NCBI GenBank assembly: GCA_000697665.1
Contig: KL197715.1
Coordinates: forward strand, 940,923-1,004,922
Reading direction: 5' to 3'
From: Jaapia argillacea MUCL 33604
Lineage: Eukaryota > Basidiomycota > Agaricomycetes > Jaapiales > Jaapiaceae
DNA: 64,000 bases
Shown: positions 1 to 11,239 of the stretch, one piece after another
Layout of the letters: each line of letters opens with the position of its first letter
How positions within the stretch are numbered: position 1 is the first letter of the stretch
The notes under the pieces: model-generated
What the model was told of the DNA's origin: nothing
The model's input: only the letters and a program-made list of their open reading frames with translations
Database searches by the model: none
Position numbers and translations under genes: made by a program

Positions 1-337
1 AGGGTGTCCATGTGGCAAGCGTCGAGACTGGTGAAGTCGGCTGGTGGACAGTGATGGGGACGGTGGGTGTCAGCGGCGCGCTGGTGGTCCGAGAACCTGC
101 CGGTATAGGGGTCGGCTGTGTGAGGGCAGCAGCTCGACGTCGTCGTTTGACGCGGTAACGAGCGCACGCGCGGCGGTCGCTACACTTCGGGAGGCGACTG
201 CGACGTTTGATGGGGAAGGGCAGGCCGTGCTTGATGCACAGATCGATGACACGAAGGATGTCGGGGTCGATGATAGGTGGTGGAAAGAGATCGGGAGGAA
301 GGCGGGGTGGTCGAAAGGGTGGGAGGGTGTAGGGCAT
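1..337 (-). CDS. partial unknown protein running off the left edge
   Basis: The minus strand is open without a stop from an ATG at 337 to base 1 (112 codons). The N-terminal part is proline-rich, then comes a stretch reading IIDPDILRVIDLCIKHGLPF, followed by a basic segment (KRRSRLPKC, RVKRRRRAA) and a Thr/Pro-rich tail. This has the feel of real coding sequence and is more coherent than the overlapping plus-strand frame at 44-373, which I take as its shadow. I do not recognise the family. The start could lie further right, because the frame stays open a little upstream of the ATG. The gene may be a remnant, since it abuts the segmental array. Confidence 0.3.
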   Translation of the reverse strand, partial: MPYTLPPFRPPRLPPDLFPPPIIDPDILRVIDLCIKHGLPFPIKRRSRLPKCSDRRACARYRVKRRRRAAALTQPTPIPAGSRTTSAPLTPTVPITVHQPTSPVSTLATWTP

Positions 338-487
338 GACGATGTCGTTGGAAGTTTGGATTTTCTCGAGTGAGACTGGGAATTTTGTTTGTGCGACCCT
401 ATGCACTATCGACAGCTGCGGTGGGGGTCAAGGAGCCTCGTAAGGACCTCGCAGGAGCCGGAACAACGAACAGGGGAGGTGGGTGAT

Positions 488-512
488 GGTTGTTGTTGTT
501 GTTGTTGTTGTT
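488..512. repeat. (TTG)n microsatellite
   Basis: About eight uninterrupted TTG triplets. They sit just before the point where similarity to the 3' flank of membrane gene A (from about 5867) begins, so the microsatellite marks the left edge of the first duplicated unit. Confidence 0.85.
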
Positions 513-862
513 CTTATGCCTCCGAGTCGCCTGTATTTCCGCTAGAGGATTCGACAGTACACGTGGCATCTTACAGAGCTATTTACTGATGTAGTCCGAG
601 CGGGTTCGATCCAGTTCTGGGTGTCGGTCTGATTGTAAGCAACTGGGTACTCGATGCTATTTGGAAAACTCTAGTTTCTGCTGCAGCTGGGAACCCGGGC
701 TGAGCGACAAACCAATGAAAGTTAGGGCGGGTTTGTTGATCCCCGACTACAGGGATTACAGGCAGCGTCAAGCCCCAAGGCCTTCCATTTGTTGGTTTGT
801 CGACTCGGGCTGCACCCTAGGACTGGGGCGTTTGTGACGGCTAGATGGTGAGGGTGGAGTTG

Positions 863-1131
863 CTATTTTTGGGATGTCAGGTGCGATGGGGTGCTGAGCG
901 CTGATGGGTTGAGCATGTCCGCGTGGCTCTCGGTCGTCAGAGTACCGAGAGGAGGCGAATGTGTAGCTTGGCGCTTGCGAGGAGAGGACCATGGTCGAAC
1001 AGTCGCACCAGTACAAGCGCCACAGCGTCCATAATCTGGTCTCCCGCAGACTCGACGGACCTCATTGATGCCCATACGCCTATACAGGGCCTTCTAGGAT
1101 CGATCCTCATAGGATGGTATTCTTCCATCCT
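863..1131 (-). pseudogene. degenerate 'PWS-PRKR' gene fragment, unit 1 copy
   Basis: On the minus strand an open stretch contains PWSSPRKRQATHSPPLGTL, then TTESHADMLN, then a stop. Matching stretches recur in unit 2 (about 6960-7230), unit 3 (about 12295-12690) and the unit 4 remnant (about 15715-15760), each with the PWS-x-PRKR-like core (PRQH in unit 2, PSKR in unit 4). Conserved peptide with changing frame ends suggests exon remnants of a gene that was part of the original unit. The family is not recognised. The plus-strand frames here look like shadows. Confidence 0.35.
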
Positions 1132-1862
1132 TCCTCAACATCAGAGGAATAGCGCGGTGGTATGACGTGGTACGCGGCGGTATAGACCAGTCCATACCTA
1201 GCCATACCACTGGATTGGTTTCCTGATGCATCCCATCCAATCTCTCGTTGAACGCTTGAGCTTGAGACCATGTTCCGCCGGCCTTGTGCGAAGACTGCTG
1301 AGGGAGATCATCGCTATTACAGCAATATCCTCCCTGCCTTTTCCTCTTTGCAGCTTTGTTTGTCTTCACCACCTTTCATCAGTGCCCCAATTTCCGACCA
1401 TCTTTCGGTTCATCATCACTATCCGGCGCCAGGAGAATTGACCTTACCCCTGCATCTCGCACTTACGCTGAGTTGTGGATCAACTCACAAGCTTTGCCTG
1501 ACACGGAGTGTCAACCATTGTCTGGTTTATTACTATCCGTTGTAACGGGGGTTCGTGTCAGTGCATATTTGCTCAATTGTACTGTACATAGTGAGCCGCG
1601 AAATATAACAATTTTCCAAATCTTTTTGTCCGTGGTGTTCGCCGTAGCACTGCTGTAGCTGAACCCAAATCGAATCCGGTGAAGCTACCACCCCGAAAGC
1701 AGGTGAGAATATATGACCTGATAATGGGCCCTCAGGCTTGAGGATTTGTCGTCTCCTCACAAGATACCGAAAAGGCTTGGAGACCTTGAGTTATCTCCAA
1801 GGTTGACATAGAACTATCTCCGCTTGCAAGGAGGGCCACAAGACTTTTGAATATTTCTGGTA

Positions 1863-2723
1863 ATGTGGACCTTACATGAGGTTTGCAAGTGTTTGCAAGA
1901 GTTGCGCCGATTTTGTGATGGGCAACATCTTCAACAATTCCACCTCTGTAGAAAACCCCAATCTACGCTCTTTACGCTCTCCGTTCTTCGATATCACTCC
2001 ACCTCCAATCCCAGTCCCATCGCTCCCCTCCCTCGCTCTGATCCCACCCTTCAATCACCGGCCTATGTTCTAACTGATTTCAGTCCTATCAACTCCGTCT
2101 TTGGATTCTGGAATCACTTGTCATTATATAAAGTCATCCCACATGGGGGAAGACGGGTTGGCCCGAGTTCATATGTCAAGCTACTCGCCATCGCGCGGAG
2201 TACGACCCGTTATACTTACTCGAAACTTCGTTCGCTGGCGTTATCGGCTATTCCGTTAGGGTCTTTAGAGAGAGCTTTCATCGTACCTTTCCCAGGCATC
2301 ACACATCTGTCTGTTGCTTGCCCTGATGTTATGTCCATCCTTAACACGCTGACACCCTCTCACGAACCGAAATCTTTAGCTTTCCAGGATGAGGACGAGG
2401 TTCCTTGGCCTACTCTCTGGCATCTTACTTTGGATTCTTTGAGTGCTCCCGCATGTGAGGTTTATCAGGTGCTACGTACTCGCATCGAGTATGGGTGTCC
2501 GATCGCTGAGGTATTCGTTCGAGTGGATCGGAAACTTGAAGAGAATCCGGAAACATTGAGATGGGATGGGCGGGAACGGGGATTCGAAAGATTTGAGGTG
2601 CGAACTGAGTTGATCTCGAGGGTCGCAATTGAGGTGTGTATGATTACCATTGACGTCCATCCCAAATCTGACGTGCATTCGGTTCAAATAGCAACTACTT
2701 TCTCTTCCCACTTGACTGATTAG
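1863..2723 (+). pseudogene. F-box/LRR-like gene remnant, unit 1 copy
   Basis: An open frame of 286 codons whose middle part (KLRSLALSAIPL, FPGITHLSVACPD, PWPTLWHLTLDSL, TRIEYGCPIAEVFV) has the spacing of the leucine-rich half of basidiomycete F-box proteins: a 'theirs-is-a-list' pattern of LxxLxL strands and a final R-I-x-x-G-x-P-I element. No clear F-box is visible at the N terminus. The first about 60 codons show no recognisable pattern, and in the unit 2 copy the equivalent protein runs through different frames. I treat both as decaying paralogues rather than working genes. The F-box label rests on pattern only. Confidence 0.4.
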
Positions 2724-3196
2724 GCTGTAGGCTCTGCCCAGGGCCGCCCTGCATGAAAACGGGATGGGATGTTTGACACTCGGAGTTGTGAGATCGTTGG
2801 TGTGAGTTAAGGCCTCTGAAGGCAGTGGTAATGTCGGTGTCGTTTCTCGTTTGATCTGATCAGTTTTGAAGTAGATGGTGTCTCTAGTGTTTTCCCTGCA
2901 GGTTCGTTGTATATTCCGCCCAAGTTATCTCCCAGACGTTGCGAGTCTCACAATCAACTTGGTTGGTTTGGATGGGGTTAAAGCTGAACCGGTTATCACG
3001 TTTCAACTCGAGGAGACCCCCTAATGCCTGAGCGCTTGAGGCGAAGAACTGATGGGGATAATCGAGAAGTCCCTTGTTGCGCCTCGCCTTCTTCGAAGTG
3101 CATTCATCATGCGAGGAGGCTTATTGCTCGGTGCGAGAACAGTCACATTTGGTGCATACTGGGCGGCCTGAGTTTACATTCCAACTAGCGATAGGT

Positions 3197-3253
3197 GGGC
3201 GCAAACTCGGCCCTGCTATCCAAAAAGGTTTGCGCCCCTGCTATCCAAAAAAT
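3197..3253. repeat. 58-base hairpin-bearing insertion, unit 1 only
   Basis: A perfect 10-base inverted repeat (gggcgcaaac at 3197-3206, gtttgcgccc at 3228-3237) overlaps a direct repeat of ccctgctatccaaaaa (3211-3226 and 3236-3251). The matching place in unit 2 (about 8672) goes straight from 'ataggt' to 'ccgct', so the block was gained in unit 1 or lost from unit 2 after duplication. Confidence 0.7.
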
Positions 3254-4112
3254 TCCGCCCATCGTTGTTGTCGGACCTTCCCGTAGGACACTTGGGAGAG
3301 CGCATCCGCACGAAGTGGCCCTGGAATCCACGGACATTACATGCTCGTCGCTTATCTCAGCATTCCTGCCGCTTTCCCTTTACCAACTTACGCCCTCCAA
3401 AGATCATCGTTGCCCGGTGCACGCACTACCATCAAGTGCGTTTCCAGTATAACTATTGCTCGATGTTCTATGGAGGCGAATCGAGTATGGTTTGTCTAAT
3501 ATTCAAAATGTTGGTCTAATGAGACAAAAAACCCCACCTAGCATTCTGCCAACGCACCTGACCCCCCTGCCCCAGACCCGCCGCTCTCTCCGACAAAAGT
3601 CGTCTCCTATAGATTGATAAGTTCCGGACACAATCACAGTTGGTTGGGGAACCCTTATTTGGGCAAGGCGAATCTAACCAAATATCAAGTTTGGGTTTAA
3701 GGAGGCTCGGTAACGCCTGAGCGCTTAAAGATAAGCACAGGAGGAGATTATCCTATAGTCTCCGGGTCACGCATTCGTGCTGCGTCCAGAGGGCGAGTAG
3801 ATCGGAGGAGGTTCTGCGCCGACGTTAAAAGAAATATCTCACGTCGGGTTTGTCATATGTACGGGTCACTGATATGCGAGCAAAGGGGACTCGCAGGAGT
3901 AGGTGTGTGCTAGTCCAAGTGTCATTTCCTATACACTGGCACTAGTCACTGCTGATTTCGGTCGTTATCGTTGGGATCATTGTTCAGCGCTCACTCTCCC
4001 AAACTAGCGTAGTGCGAGATCTATGGATGGCACGCGCTGCTAGAGTTCTGATAGATATAGGAATAAGGTAATCACGGGTTCATCTGCGTGCGTCCCCTCT
4101 CCCGCGCACGGG

Positions 4113-4122
4113 TTATATATAA
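4113..4122 (+). promoter_or_regulatory. TATA box of membrane gene A
   Basis: The run ttatatataa lies about 55 bases before a leader intron (4172-4238, GTGAGC donor, ttacag acceptor) and about 125 bases before the ATG at 4246. The same arrangement occurs before gene B. Promoter sequence between about 3700 and 4140 is almost identical in the two units. Confidence 0.6.
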
Positions 4123-4245
4123 CCACTCCATCTCGAACGGACAAATCCAGTGCTTCCCTTCATCGTAGTAGGTGAGCAGATATTCAAGACCCCGCGTTTG
4201 GGAGTGAACTCATCACCCCCTTCGCCCCGCTATTACAGGATCCAA

Positions 4246-5815
4246 ATGTTGATCGCTCCAGACTTTGCTCGCTCATTCGCTCCGGGGGTTCAAATCTTCC
4301 CCATAATCCGTGCATCTGACGATGCTATGATGACCTCGTGCGAGGGTATTGAAGATTGTCGAACGATCTGGACAATTATATGGAGCTGTCTGGTCACGGT
4401 GGCGGCATGCACTTGGGTGGCCGTCCATCTGAACGTTCCGTCACCCAACGAGGGCATGGTCAACAGGACCCTGCGCCGTATTGGCATCATGGTGATAGCT
4501 GTGGTCGCACCCGAGTTTGTGGTTGGATGGGCAGCGCGACAATATATGGTTGCTGGTCGAGTAGCCAAAGATCACGGTGCGCTCCACATTGTTTTATAGC
4601 CTCTCCCTGTTCTGATCAAAGTTTTGATCAACAGAGGAAGATCACAAATGGACCCGAACCCACGGGTTTTTTGCTCTCATGGGAGGGTTTATGCTCTACG
4701 ATGGCGATCAACCTATCCGCACTCTCACACTCGCCGACCTCGAAACCCTTGTCGACGACGGTTCGATTGACTTCCCCAGCATCACCAAGGAGGAAATTGA
4801 GGATCGAAGTAAAGGGGATGCTCTGTCGAAGGGCATCGCACTCATACACACCACATGGTTCACTATCCAAGTCATCGCACGTGGCGTTCGTCGACTTCCG
4901 ATCACAGAACTTGAGGTAGTGACACTGGCGTTCACGGTTCTGAACGTTGCGACATACTCGCTGTGGTGGAGTAAACCGCTCAGCGTCCAGTGCCCGTTCC
5001 GTGTACCACTTAAACCCGGGTGCCAGAAACAATCTCGGGACACCTCCGCGCCAATGACACCAGCCGGAATCGTGCTCTATTCCTTGGCTGCGTGTGTGGT
5101 TTTTGCTGGGATTGCTGGAGCTGGCTATGGTGTCTACGTCTTGGCGAAGCAAAAACATGGCAATAAGCACGCGGCACATGAGGCGGCCAAGATAATCGTC
5201 GCCCTGTGCCAGGCCTTTTGGATCGTTGCCATAGTGGTTGTCGCAGTGGTTGTCGCAGTGCTTCTCGCCCTTCTCTTCACCGGCCTCATGGTTTTTGGAC
5301 ACATTATTATGGGCTTCACAGCTGCGATGATGGCCTTTTTCGGCATGGGTCTTGGCATGGGTCTAGGATACCTACAAGATCGCGATGCCCTCAAGGTGCC
5401 AACATTCTACGATGGAGATCTCAATCCAAAGGAACAGAGGAACTTTCAGACCTTCATTCTGCCGACCATCGCCATTACCTTTGGAGCCGTTCACTGCATG
5501 GCGTGGCAGTACAACTTCCCGTCTCACGTTGAGCAGATGTTATGGCGCATGGCTGCCGTAGCCATCACCTGTTCACCTATAGTGATGACGGTGGTGTCTG
5601 GTTGGGCACATTCGTCAGGTCAACGGATGAGTCTGAATTTCGATAAGAATGAACCTTTTTGGTTCAAGGTTTTTATGATTTTCGCCTTGCTTGTTTTCGT
5701 TTTCTACCTCGTGTCCCGGATTACACTACTCACCATTGCCTTCTCGTCGTTGAGATCTCTTCCGTCTGGAGCTTTTGAGGTAATCTCGTGGACTAGCTAT
5801 ATCCCACACTTGTAA
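4246..5815 (+). CDS. multi-pass membrane protein of unknown function, paralogue A
   Basis: Two coding exons, 4246-4576 and 4635-5815, give about 503 aa. The intron (GTGCGC donor, acag acceptor) joins in phase into AKDHEEDHKWTRTHGFF. An intron in the 5' leader (4172-4238) ends just before the ATG. The protein matches an agaricomycete-specific family I know only as uncharacterised: an N-terminal block CRTIWTIIWSCLV with W-rich helix, then PEFVVGWAARQ, the WTRTHGFFALMGGF motif, the TYSLWWSKPL motif, and four or more hydrophobic segments in the C-terminal half (around residues 255-280, 310-360, 390-440, 465-490). No enzyme motif is visible. It probably sits in a membrane. Paralogues B and C follow in the same orientation; the reading frame here is intact. 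Confidence 0.8.
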
Positions 5816-6039
5816 TATGATGGATATCTTGCGTAGTGTATACTATCTATGGACTGTATCTACTTGTTCTTATACCTCTGAGTCGCCTGTATTTCCACCG
5901 GAGGATACCACGGTGCGTGTAGCATCTTACAAATCTACTTACCGATGTAATTGGAGCGGGCTCGACGCAGCTTTGGGTACTGGTCCGACTGTAGGCCACT
6001 GGATACTTGATGCTATTCGGAAAACCCTAGTTTCTGCTG

Positions 6040-6745
6040 GCCTCTGCTGCGTGGCTTTGCGAGGACGAGTGAATAGCAATGTCAGAGGCCTGCTACAAGC
6101 AGCCGGCCTCAAAAGGGGTGGATTTCACGACGAGCGGGAGAGCTATGTAAGTACAAAAATAGTAGATACTAGCAGAGCGCAAAACATCCAACCAGCACAG
6201 CTACACACACAAAGAAGAGGGAGACTCAGCGGAGGGAGGGAGACTAAAAAAGTCAAAGAGACATGAAACTGTGACGATGCAACAAGTTAGTATCCGCACT
6301 GAGGATGAAGACATGGGCAAAGCCCTCACCGAACGAGGCTATTGACAAGGCTTCATAATGTAGATTATCTTCGAAAAGGCTGTACAATAGCTGTTCATGT
6401 GATTCTCGTCAGATACGAAGTTTGTGAAAAATGGAGAGCGTGAAGCGCATAACTGAGGTGGGGTGAAAGTGTCTGAAGCGACAGGAAACCGCCAACAGCT
6501 CGAGATATATAGGAGGGGAGAGGAAAATAAACAGTTCTTTTGGCAGCTCTAGGTTGGCCTCTGCTAAAGACTATAGCACCAATCGAGGGCGAGAACGAAT
6601 ATGATCAGAGGCGACGCATGCAGACGAGTGGAGCGATGCTTACAAGAGACTCAACAATCCCAAAAGAAGGATCGACGAGGAAGTTTGAAAGGTGGCGCAG
6701 AGGCCTACAAAATCGCTCCTTACCCCAAGAACCCGCTATTACGAC
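6040..6745. other. about 700 bases found only in unit 2
   Basis: Unit 1 passes directly from 'tttctgctg' to 'gggctgagcgac' (about 690-705), while unit 2 carries this extra segment between the same words. The phrase ggcctctgct occurs near both its left edge (6039) and inside it (6552). On the minus strand there is a promoter-like cctatatatctcgagc (around 6500-6515) followed by pyrimidine-rich leader sequence and several short ATG frames, none convincing. No terminal inverted repeats or transposase were seen. It is either an insertion in unit 2 or a deletion from unit 1. Confidence 0.5.
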
Positions 6746-6959
6746 GAGAAGTCGGGCTGAGCGACAAATTGATGCAAGCCAATGAAAGTTAGGGCGGGTT
6801 GTTGATCCCCGAGCACAGGAATTGCGGGCAGTGTCAAGCCCCAAGGCCTCCCATTTATTGGAGATGTGCGCTCGCCTAGCTTCACTGTGAAATATAGCGG
6901 GTCGTAGGTGTGATGTACTTGTTTGTTGACTCGGGCTGTACTCTAGGACTACTTAGGGC

Positions 6960-7484
6960 GTTTGTGATGGTTAGATGGTGAGGTGGAGGTACTATTTTTG
7001 GGATGTCAGGTGAGATGGGGTAGTGATGGGTTGGGCAAGTCCGCGTGTCGAGAGGAGGCGAATGTGTAGCTTGGTGCTGACGAGGAGAGGACCATGGTCG
7101 AGCAGTTGAACCTGAAGGAGCAGGACACGCGCCACAGCGTCCATCATCTGGTCTCCCGCAGACTCGACGGACCTCCTCGTTAACAACCCTTGCTGTTGAT
7201 CTCCATCCTGAATGGACCTCATTGATGCCCATACGCCTATGCCTTCCGGGATCGATCCTCATAGGAGGGTATTCCTCCATCCTATCCAATCTCTCAAAGC
7301 TTGAGCTTGAGACCATGTTCTGCCGGGCCTCATGCGAAGAGTGGCGTAACATCTTCACCAATTCCACCTCCCTAGAAAACCCCATCCTACGCTCTTTACC
7401 CTTTCCGTTCTTCGGTATTACTATTACTCCACCTCCAATTTCAGCCCCATCGCTCCCATCGCTCACTCTGATCTCATCGTTCAA
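6960..7484 (-). pseudogene. degenerate 'PWS-PRKR' gene fragment, unit 2 copy
   Basis: Counterpart of the fragment at 863-1131, with the longest open stretch. It reads NEEVRRVCGRPDDGRCGACP, then ARPWSSPRQHQATHSPPL, then PISPDIPKI and SPRVQPESTNKY. Unit 1 has the same peptides split over two frames. An ancestral reading frame over several hundred bases seems likely, but no family is recognised and no single frame is shared by all copies. Confidence 0.35.
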
Positions 7485-8051
7485 TTATCGGCCTATTTTC
7501 CACCAACTGATTTCAGTCTCATTAACTCCATCTTTGGATTCTGGAATCACTTGTCATTATACCAAGTCATCCTACGTGGGCGAAGGCAGGTTGGCCCGAG
7601 TTCATATGTCAAGCTGCTAACCATCGCGTGGAGTCCCCGTTATACTTACTCGAAACTTCGTTCGCTGGCGTTATCGGGTATTCCGTTGAGGTCTTTAGGG
7701 AGAGCTTTCATTGAAGCTTTCCCAGGCATTACACATCTGTCTGTTGCTTGCCCTGATGTTACGCCCATACTTAACACGCTGGCGCCCTCTCACAAACCGA
7801 ACTCGTCGAACTCAAAATGTTTGGGTTTTGAGGATGAGGACAAGGTTCCTTGGCCTACTCTCAGACATCTTACCTTGGATTATTTGAGTGTTCTCGTATG
7901 CGAGTTGCATCAGGTCCTACATACTCGCATCGAGTATGGGTATCCGATCTCTCAGGTATTTGTTCGAGTGGATCGGAAACTTGATGAGAATCCGGAAGCT
8001 TTGAGATGGATGGGTGGGAATATGATTCGTGAAATTGGAGGTGCGAACTGA
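7290..8051 (+). pseudogene. F-box/LRR-like gene remnant, unit 2 copy
   Basis: Paralogue of 1863-2723. The conserved LRR-like half is open from about 7551 (VGPSSYVKLLTIA, KLRSLALSGIPLRSLGRAF, FPGITHLSVACPDV, PWPTLRHLTLDYL, HTRIEYGYPISQVFVRVD). The equivalent of the unit 1 N-terminal part lies in another frame (about 7222-7620). Five extra codons (NSSNS region) distinguish it from unit 1. Without a shared full frame in either copy I call it a remnant; a spliced, functional gene cannot be excluded. Confidence 0.4.
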
Positions 8052-9540
8052 GTTGATCTCGAGGGTCGCGATTGAGGTGTGTATGATTACCATTGACGTT
8101 TCTCCCGAATTTGACGTGCACCTGTTAGAAACCATGTTCTTCGGTTCGAATAATAACCTTGGCTTGTGTGGTTTCTCATGGGATGTCCCATTATCGCAGG
8201 TGTTCGTTTGATTAGACTGTAGGCTCCGCCTAGGACCGCCCTGCATGAAATCGGAATGGGATGTCGGACACTCGGAGTTGTGAGATCGTTGGTGTGAGTT
8301 GAGGCTTCTGAAGGCACTGATAATGTCGGTATCGTTTCTCGTTTGATCTGATCAGTTTTGATTTAGATGATCTCCCTGGTTTTCCCCCTCAGGTTGGTTG
8401 TATCTTTCGCCCAAGTTGTCTCCCAGACGTTGCAGCGAAGTTGGCTGGTTTGGATGGTTAAAGCTGAACCGATTAACACGTTTCAACTCGAGGAGACCCC
8501 CTAACGCCTGAGCGCTTGAGGCTAAGGACTGATGGGGATAATCGAGAAGTTCCTTGTCGCGCCTCGCCTTCTTCGAACTGCATTCATCACACGAGGAGGC
8601 TTATTGCTCGGTGCGAGGACAGTCACATTTGGTGCATACTCGGCGGCCTGAGTTTACATTCCAAGTAGCGATAGGTCCGCTCATTGTCGTTGTCGGACCT
8701 TCCCATAGGACACTTGGGAGAGTGCATTCACACGAAGTTGCCCTGAAATCCACGGACATGTTCATCGCTTATCTCAACATTCCTGCCGCTTTCCCTTTGC
8801 CAACTTACGCCCTCCGAAGATCATCGTTGCCTGGTACACTCACTACCATCAAGTGGGTTTCCAGTTTAATTATTGCTCGATGTTCTATGGAGGCGAATCG
8901 AGTACGGTTTGTCTCATATTCAAAATGTTGGTCTAATCAGACAACAAACCCCACCTAGCATTCTGCCAACACACCTGACCCCCCGTGCCCCAGACCCGCC
9001 GCTCTCTCCGAGCCAAGTCGTCTCCTATAGATTGATAAGTTCCGGACACAATTACAGTTGGCTGGGGAACCCTTATTTGGGCAAGGCGAATCTAACCAAA
9101 TATCAAGTTTGGGTTTAAGGAGGCTCGGTAACGCCTGAGCGCTTAAAGAAAAGCACCGAAGGAGATTATCCTATAGTCTCCGGGTCACGCATTCGTTTCA
9201 ATGCTGCTACGTCCGGAGGGCAAGTGGATCGGAGGTGGTTCTGCGCCGACGTTAAAAGAAATATCTCACGTCGTGTTTGTCATATGTGCGGGTCACTGAT
9301 ATGTGAGCAAAGGGGACTCGTAGGAGTAGGTGAGCGCTAGTCCAAGTGTCATTTCCTATACACTGGCACTAGTCACTGCTGATTTCGGTCGTTATCGTTA
9401 TGATCATTGTTCAGCGCTCACTCTCCCAAACTAGCGTAGTGCGAGATCTATGGATGGCACGCGCTGCTAGAGTTCTGATAGATATAGGAACAAGGTAATC
9501 ACGGGTTCATCTGCATGCGTCCCTCTCCCGCGCACGGCTT

Positions 9541-9548
9541 GTATATAA
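9541..9548 (+). promoter_or_regulatory. TATA box of membrane gene B
   Basis: gtatataa, in the same position relative to a leader intron (9598-9664) and the ATG at 9672 as the TATA box of gene A. The preceding word differs slightly (cttgtatataa against ggttatatataa). Confidence 0.55.
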
Positions 9549-9671
9549 CCACTCCATCTCGAACGGACAAATCCAGTGCTTCCCTTCATCGTAGTAGGTG
9601 AGCAGATATTCAAGACCCCGCGTTTGGGAGTGTACTCATCACCCCCTTCGCCCCGCTATTCCAGGATCCAA

Positions 9672-11197
9672 ATGTTGATCGCTCCAGACTTTGCTCGCTC
9701 ATTCGCTCCGGGGGTCCAAATCTTCCCTGTAATCCGTGCATCTGACGCTATGATGACCTCGTGCGAGGGCATTGAAGATTGTCGAACCATTTGGACAATT
9801 ATATGGAGCTGTCTTGTCACGGTGGCGGCATGCACTTGGGTGGCCGTCCATCTGAACGTTCCGTCACCCAACGAGGGCATGGTCGACAGGACCCTGCGCC
9901 GTATCGGCATCATGATGATCGCTGTGGTCGCACCTGAATTTGTGGTTGGATGGGCAGCACGACAATATATGGTTGCTGGTCGATTAGCCAAAGATCACGG
10001 TGCGCTCCACATTATTTTACCCTTCCCCCGTTCTGATCAAAGTCTTGATCAACAGAAGATCACAAATGGACCCGAACCCACGGATTTTTTGCCCTCATGG
10101 GAGGGTTCATGCTCTACGATGGTGATCAACCTATTCACACACTCTCGCCCCTTGATCTCGAAACCCTTGTCGACGACGGGTCGATTGACTTCCCCATAAT
10201 CTCCAAGGAGGAAATTGAGGATCGAAGTAAAGGGGATGCTCTGTCGAAGAGCATCGCACTCATACACACTACGTGGTTCACTATACAAGTCATTGCACGT
10301 GGCTTTCGTCGGCTTCCAATCACAGAACTCGAAGTGGTTACGCTGGCATTCACGGTTCTGAACGTTGCGACGTACTCGCTGTGGTGGAGTAAACCGCTCA
10401 GCGTCCAGTGCTCGTTCCGTGTACCTCTTAAATTCGGGAGCAAGAAAACACCTCGGTCCAATTCTAAATCAACAAAACCGGTCATGGTCTTGCTCAAGTT
10501 CTTGATTTTGGGTGGGATTTTTGCTGGGTTTACTGGAGTTGGCTATGGTATCCACTTTTTGGCGAAGCGAAAATATCTCAAGGCAAGTGTACAAGTGGGG
10601 CATGGAGCGGTCAATGCATTCGGTTCTGTGGTCGACATCGTAACGACCGCCATCGCGGTGCTCATCCTCCTTCTCGCCGCCGCCTCCGCGGCATGTTGGA
10701 GCATGATTCTGTGCTTCATAGATGCGATGGTGGGCTTTTTCGGTATGGCTCTCGGATTCAAACACGAAGCCAATGCCCTCAATGTGTCAACATTCTACGA
10801 TGGAGATCTCAATCCAAAGGAACAGAGGAACTTTCAGACATTCATTCTACCGACCATCGCCGTTACCTTTGGAGCCGTTCACTGCATGGCGTGGCAGTAC
10901 GACTTTCCGTCTCACGTTGAGCAGTTGTTATGGCGCATGGCTGCCGTAGCTATCACCTGTTCACCTGTGGTGATGACGATGGCCTCCGCTTGGGCAGGTT
11001 CGTCAGGTCGACAGATGGTTGTGAGTTTCGATGAGTCTTTATGGTTCGGGACTTTTATGACTTTCGCCTTCCTCGTTTTCGTTTTCTACCTCGTGTCCCG
11101 GATTATGTTACTCGCCATTGCCTTCTCATCGTTGAGATCTCTCCCCCACGCAGCTTTCCAAACCATCCCCTGGACTAGCTATATCCCACACTTGTAA
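9672..11197 (+). CDS. multi-pass membrane protein of unknown function, paralogue B
   Basis: Exons 9672-9999 and 10056-11197 give about 489 aa. The intron sits at exactly the same codon as in gene A (GTGCGC donor) and joins to EDHKWTRTHGFF. The N-terminal third and the membrane-spanning C-terminal block (FILPTIAVTFGAVHCMAWQY, AAVAITCSPVVMTM, VFVFYLVSRIMLLAIAFSS) are nearly identical to A. The loop after TYSLWWSKPL and the next helices (about residues 215-300) have diverged and are shorter. That pattern, conserved core with a variable central segment, suggests a real protein under constraint rather than a decaying copy. Function unknown. Confidence 0.8.
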
Positions 11198-11239
11198 TAT
11201 GATGTACTCTACCTGCTTGTTCGTGTGGCTCTGAGTTGT

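Larger units (their letters stand above)
508..5866. repeat. segmental duplication, unit 1 (complete)
   Basis: First complete unit of the tandem array. It starts with the sequence that elsewhere forms the 3' flank of a membrane gene (the 'cgcctgtatttcc' block, seen again near 5888, 11240 and 15645). It then holds the minus-strand 'PWS-PRKR' fragment, the F-box-like remnant, about 1.3 kb of non-coding upstream sequence, and membrane gene A. Unit 2 follows in the same order and orientation with long runs of near-identical bases. Small indels separate the two, including a 58-base insertion near 3197. Confidence 0.8.
5867..11215. repeat. segmental duplication, unit 2 (complete)
   Basis: Second complete unit, beginning with the 3' flank of gene A and ending after gene B. 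Gene order and orientation match unit 1. The main structural difference is about 700 extra bases at 6040-6745, which are absent from unit 1 between 'tttctgctg' and 'gggctgagcgac'. The F-box-like part and the upstream region of gene B align almost base for base with unit 1. Confidence 0.8.

Noticed and set aside
5134-5394. minus-strand frames opposite membrane gene A (and similar ones opposite B and C)
   Set aside because: They run antisense to transmembrane segments of a clear gene; the Arg/Thr-rich composition is what antisense of hydrophobic helices gives.
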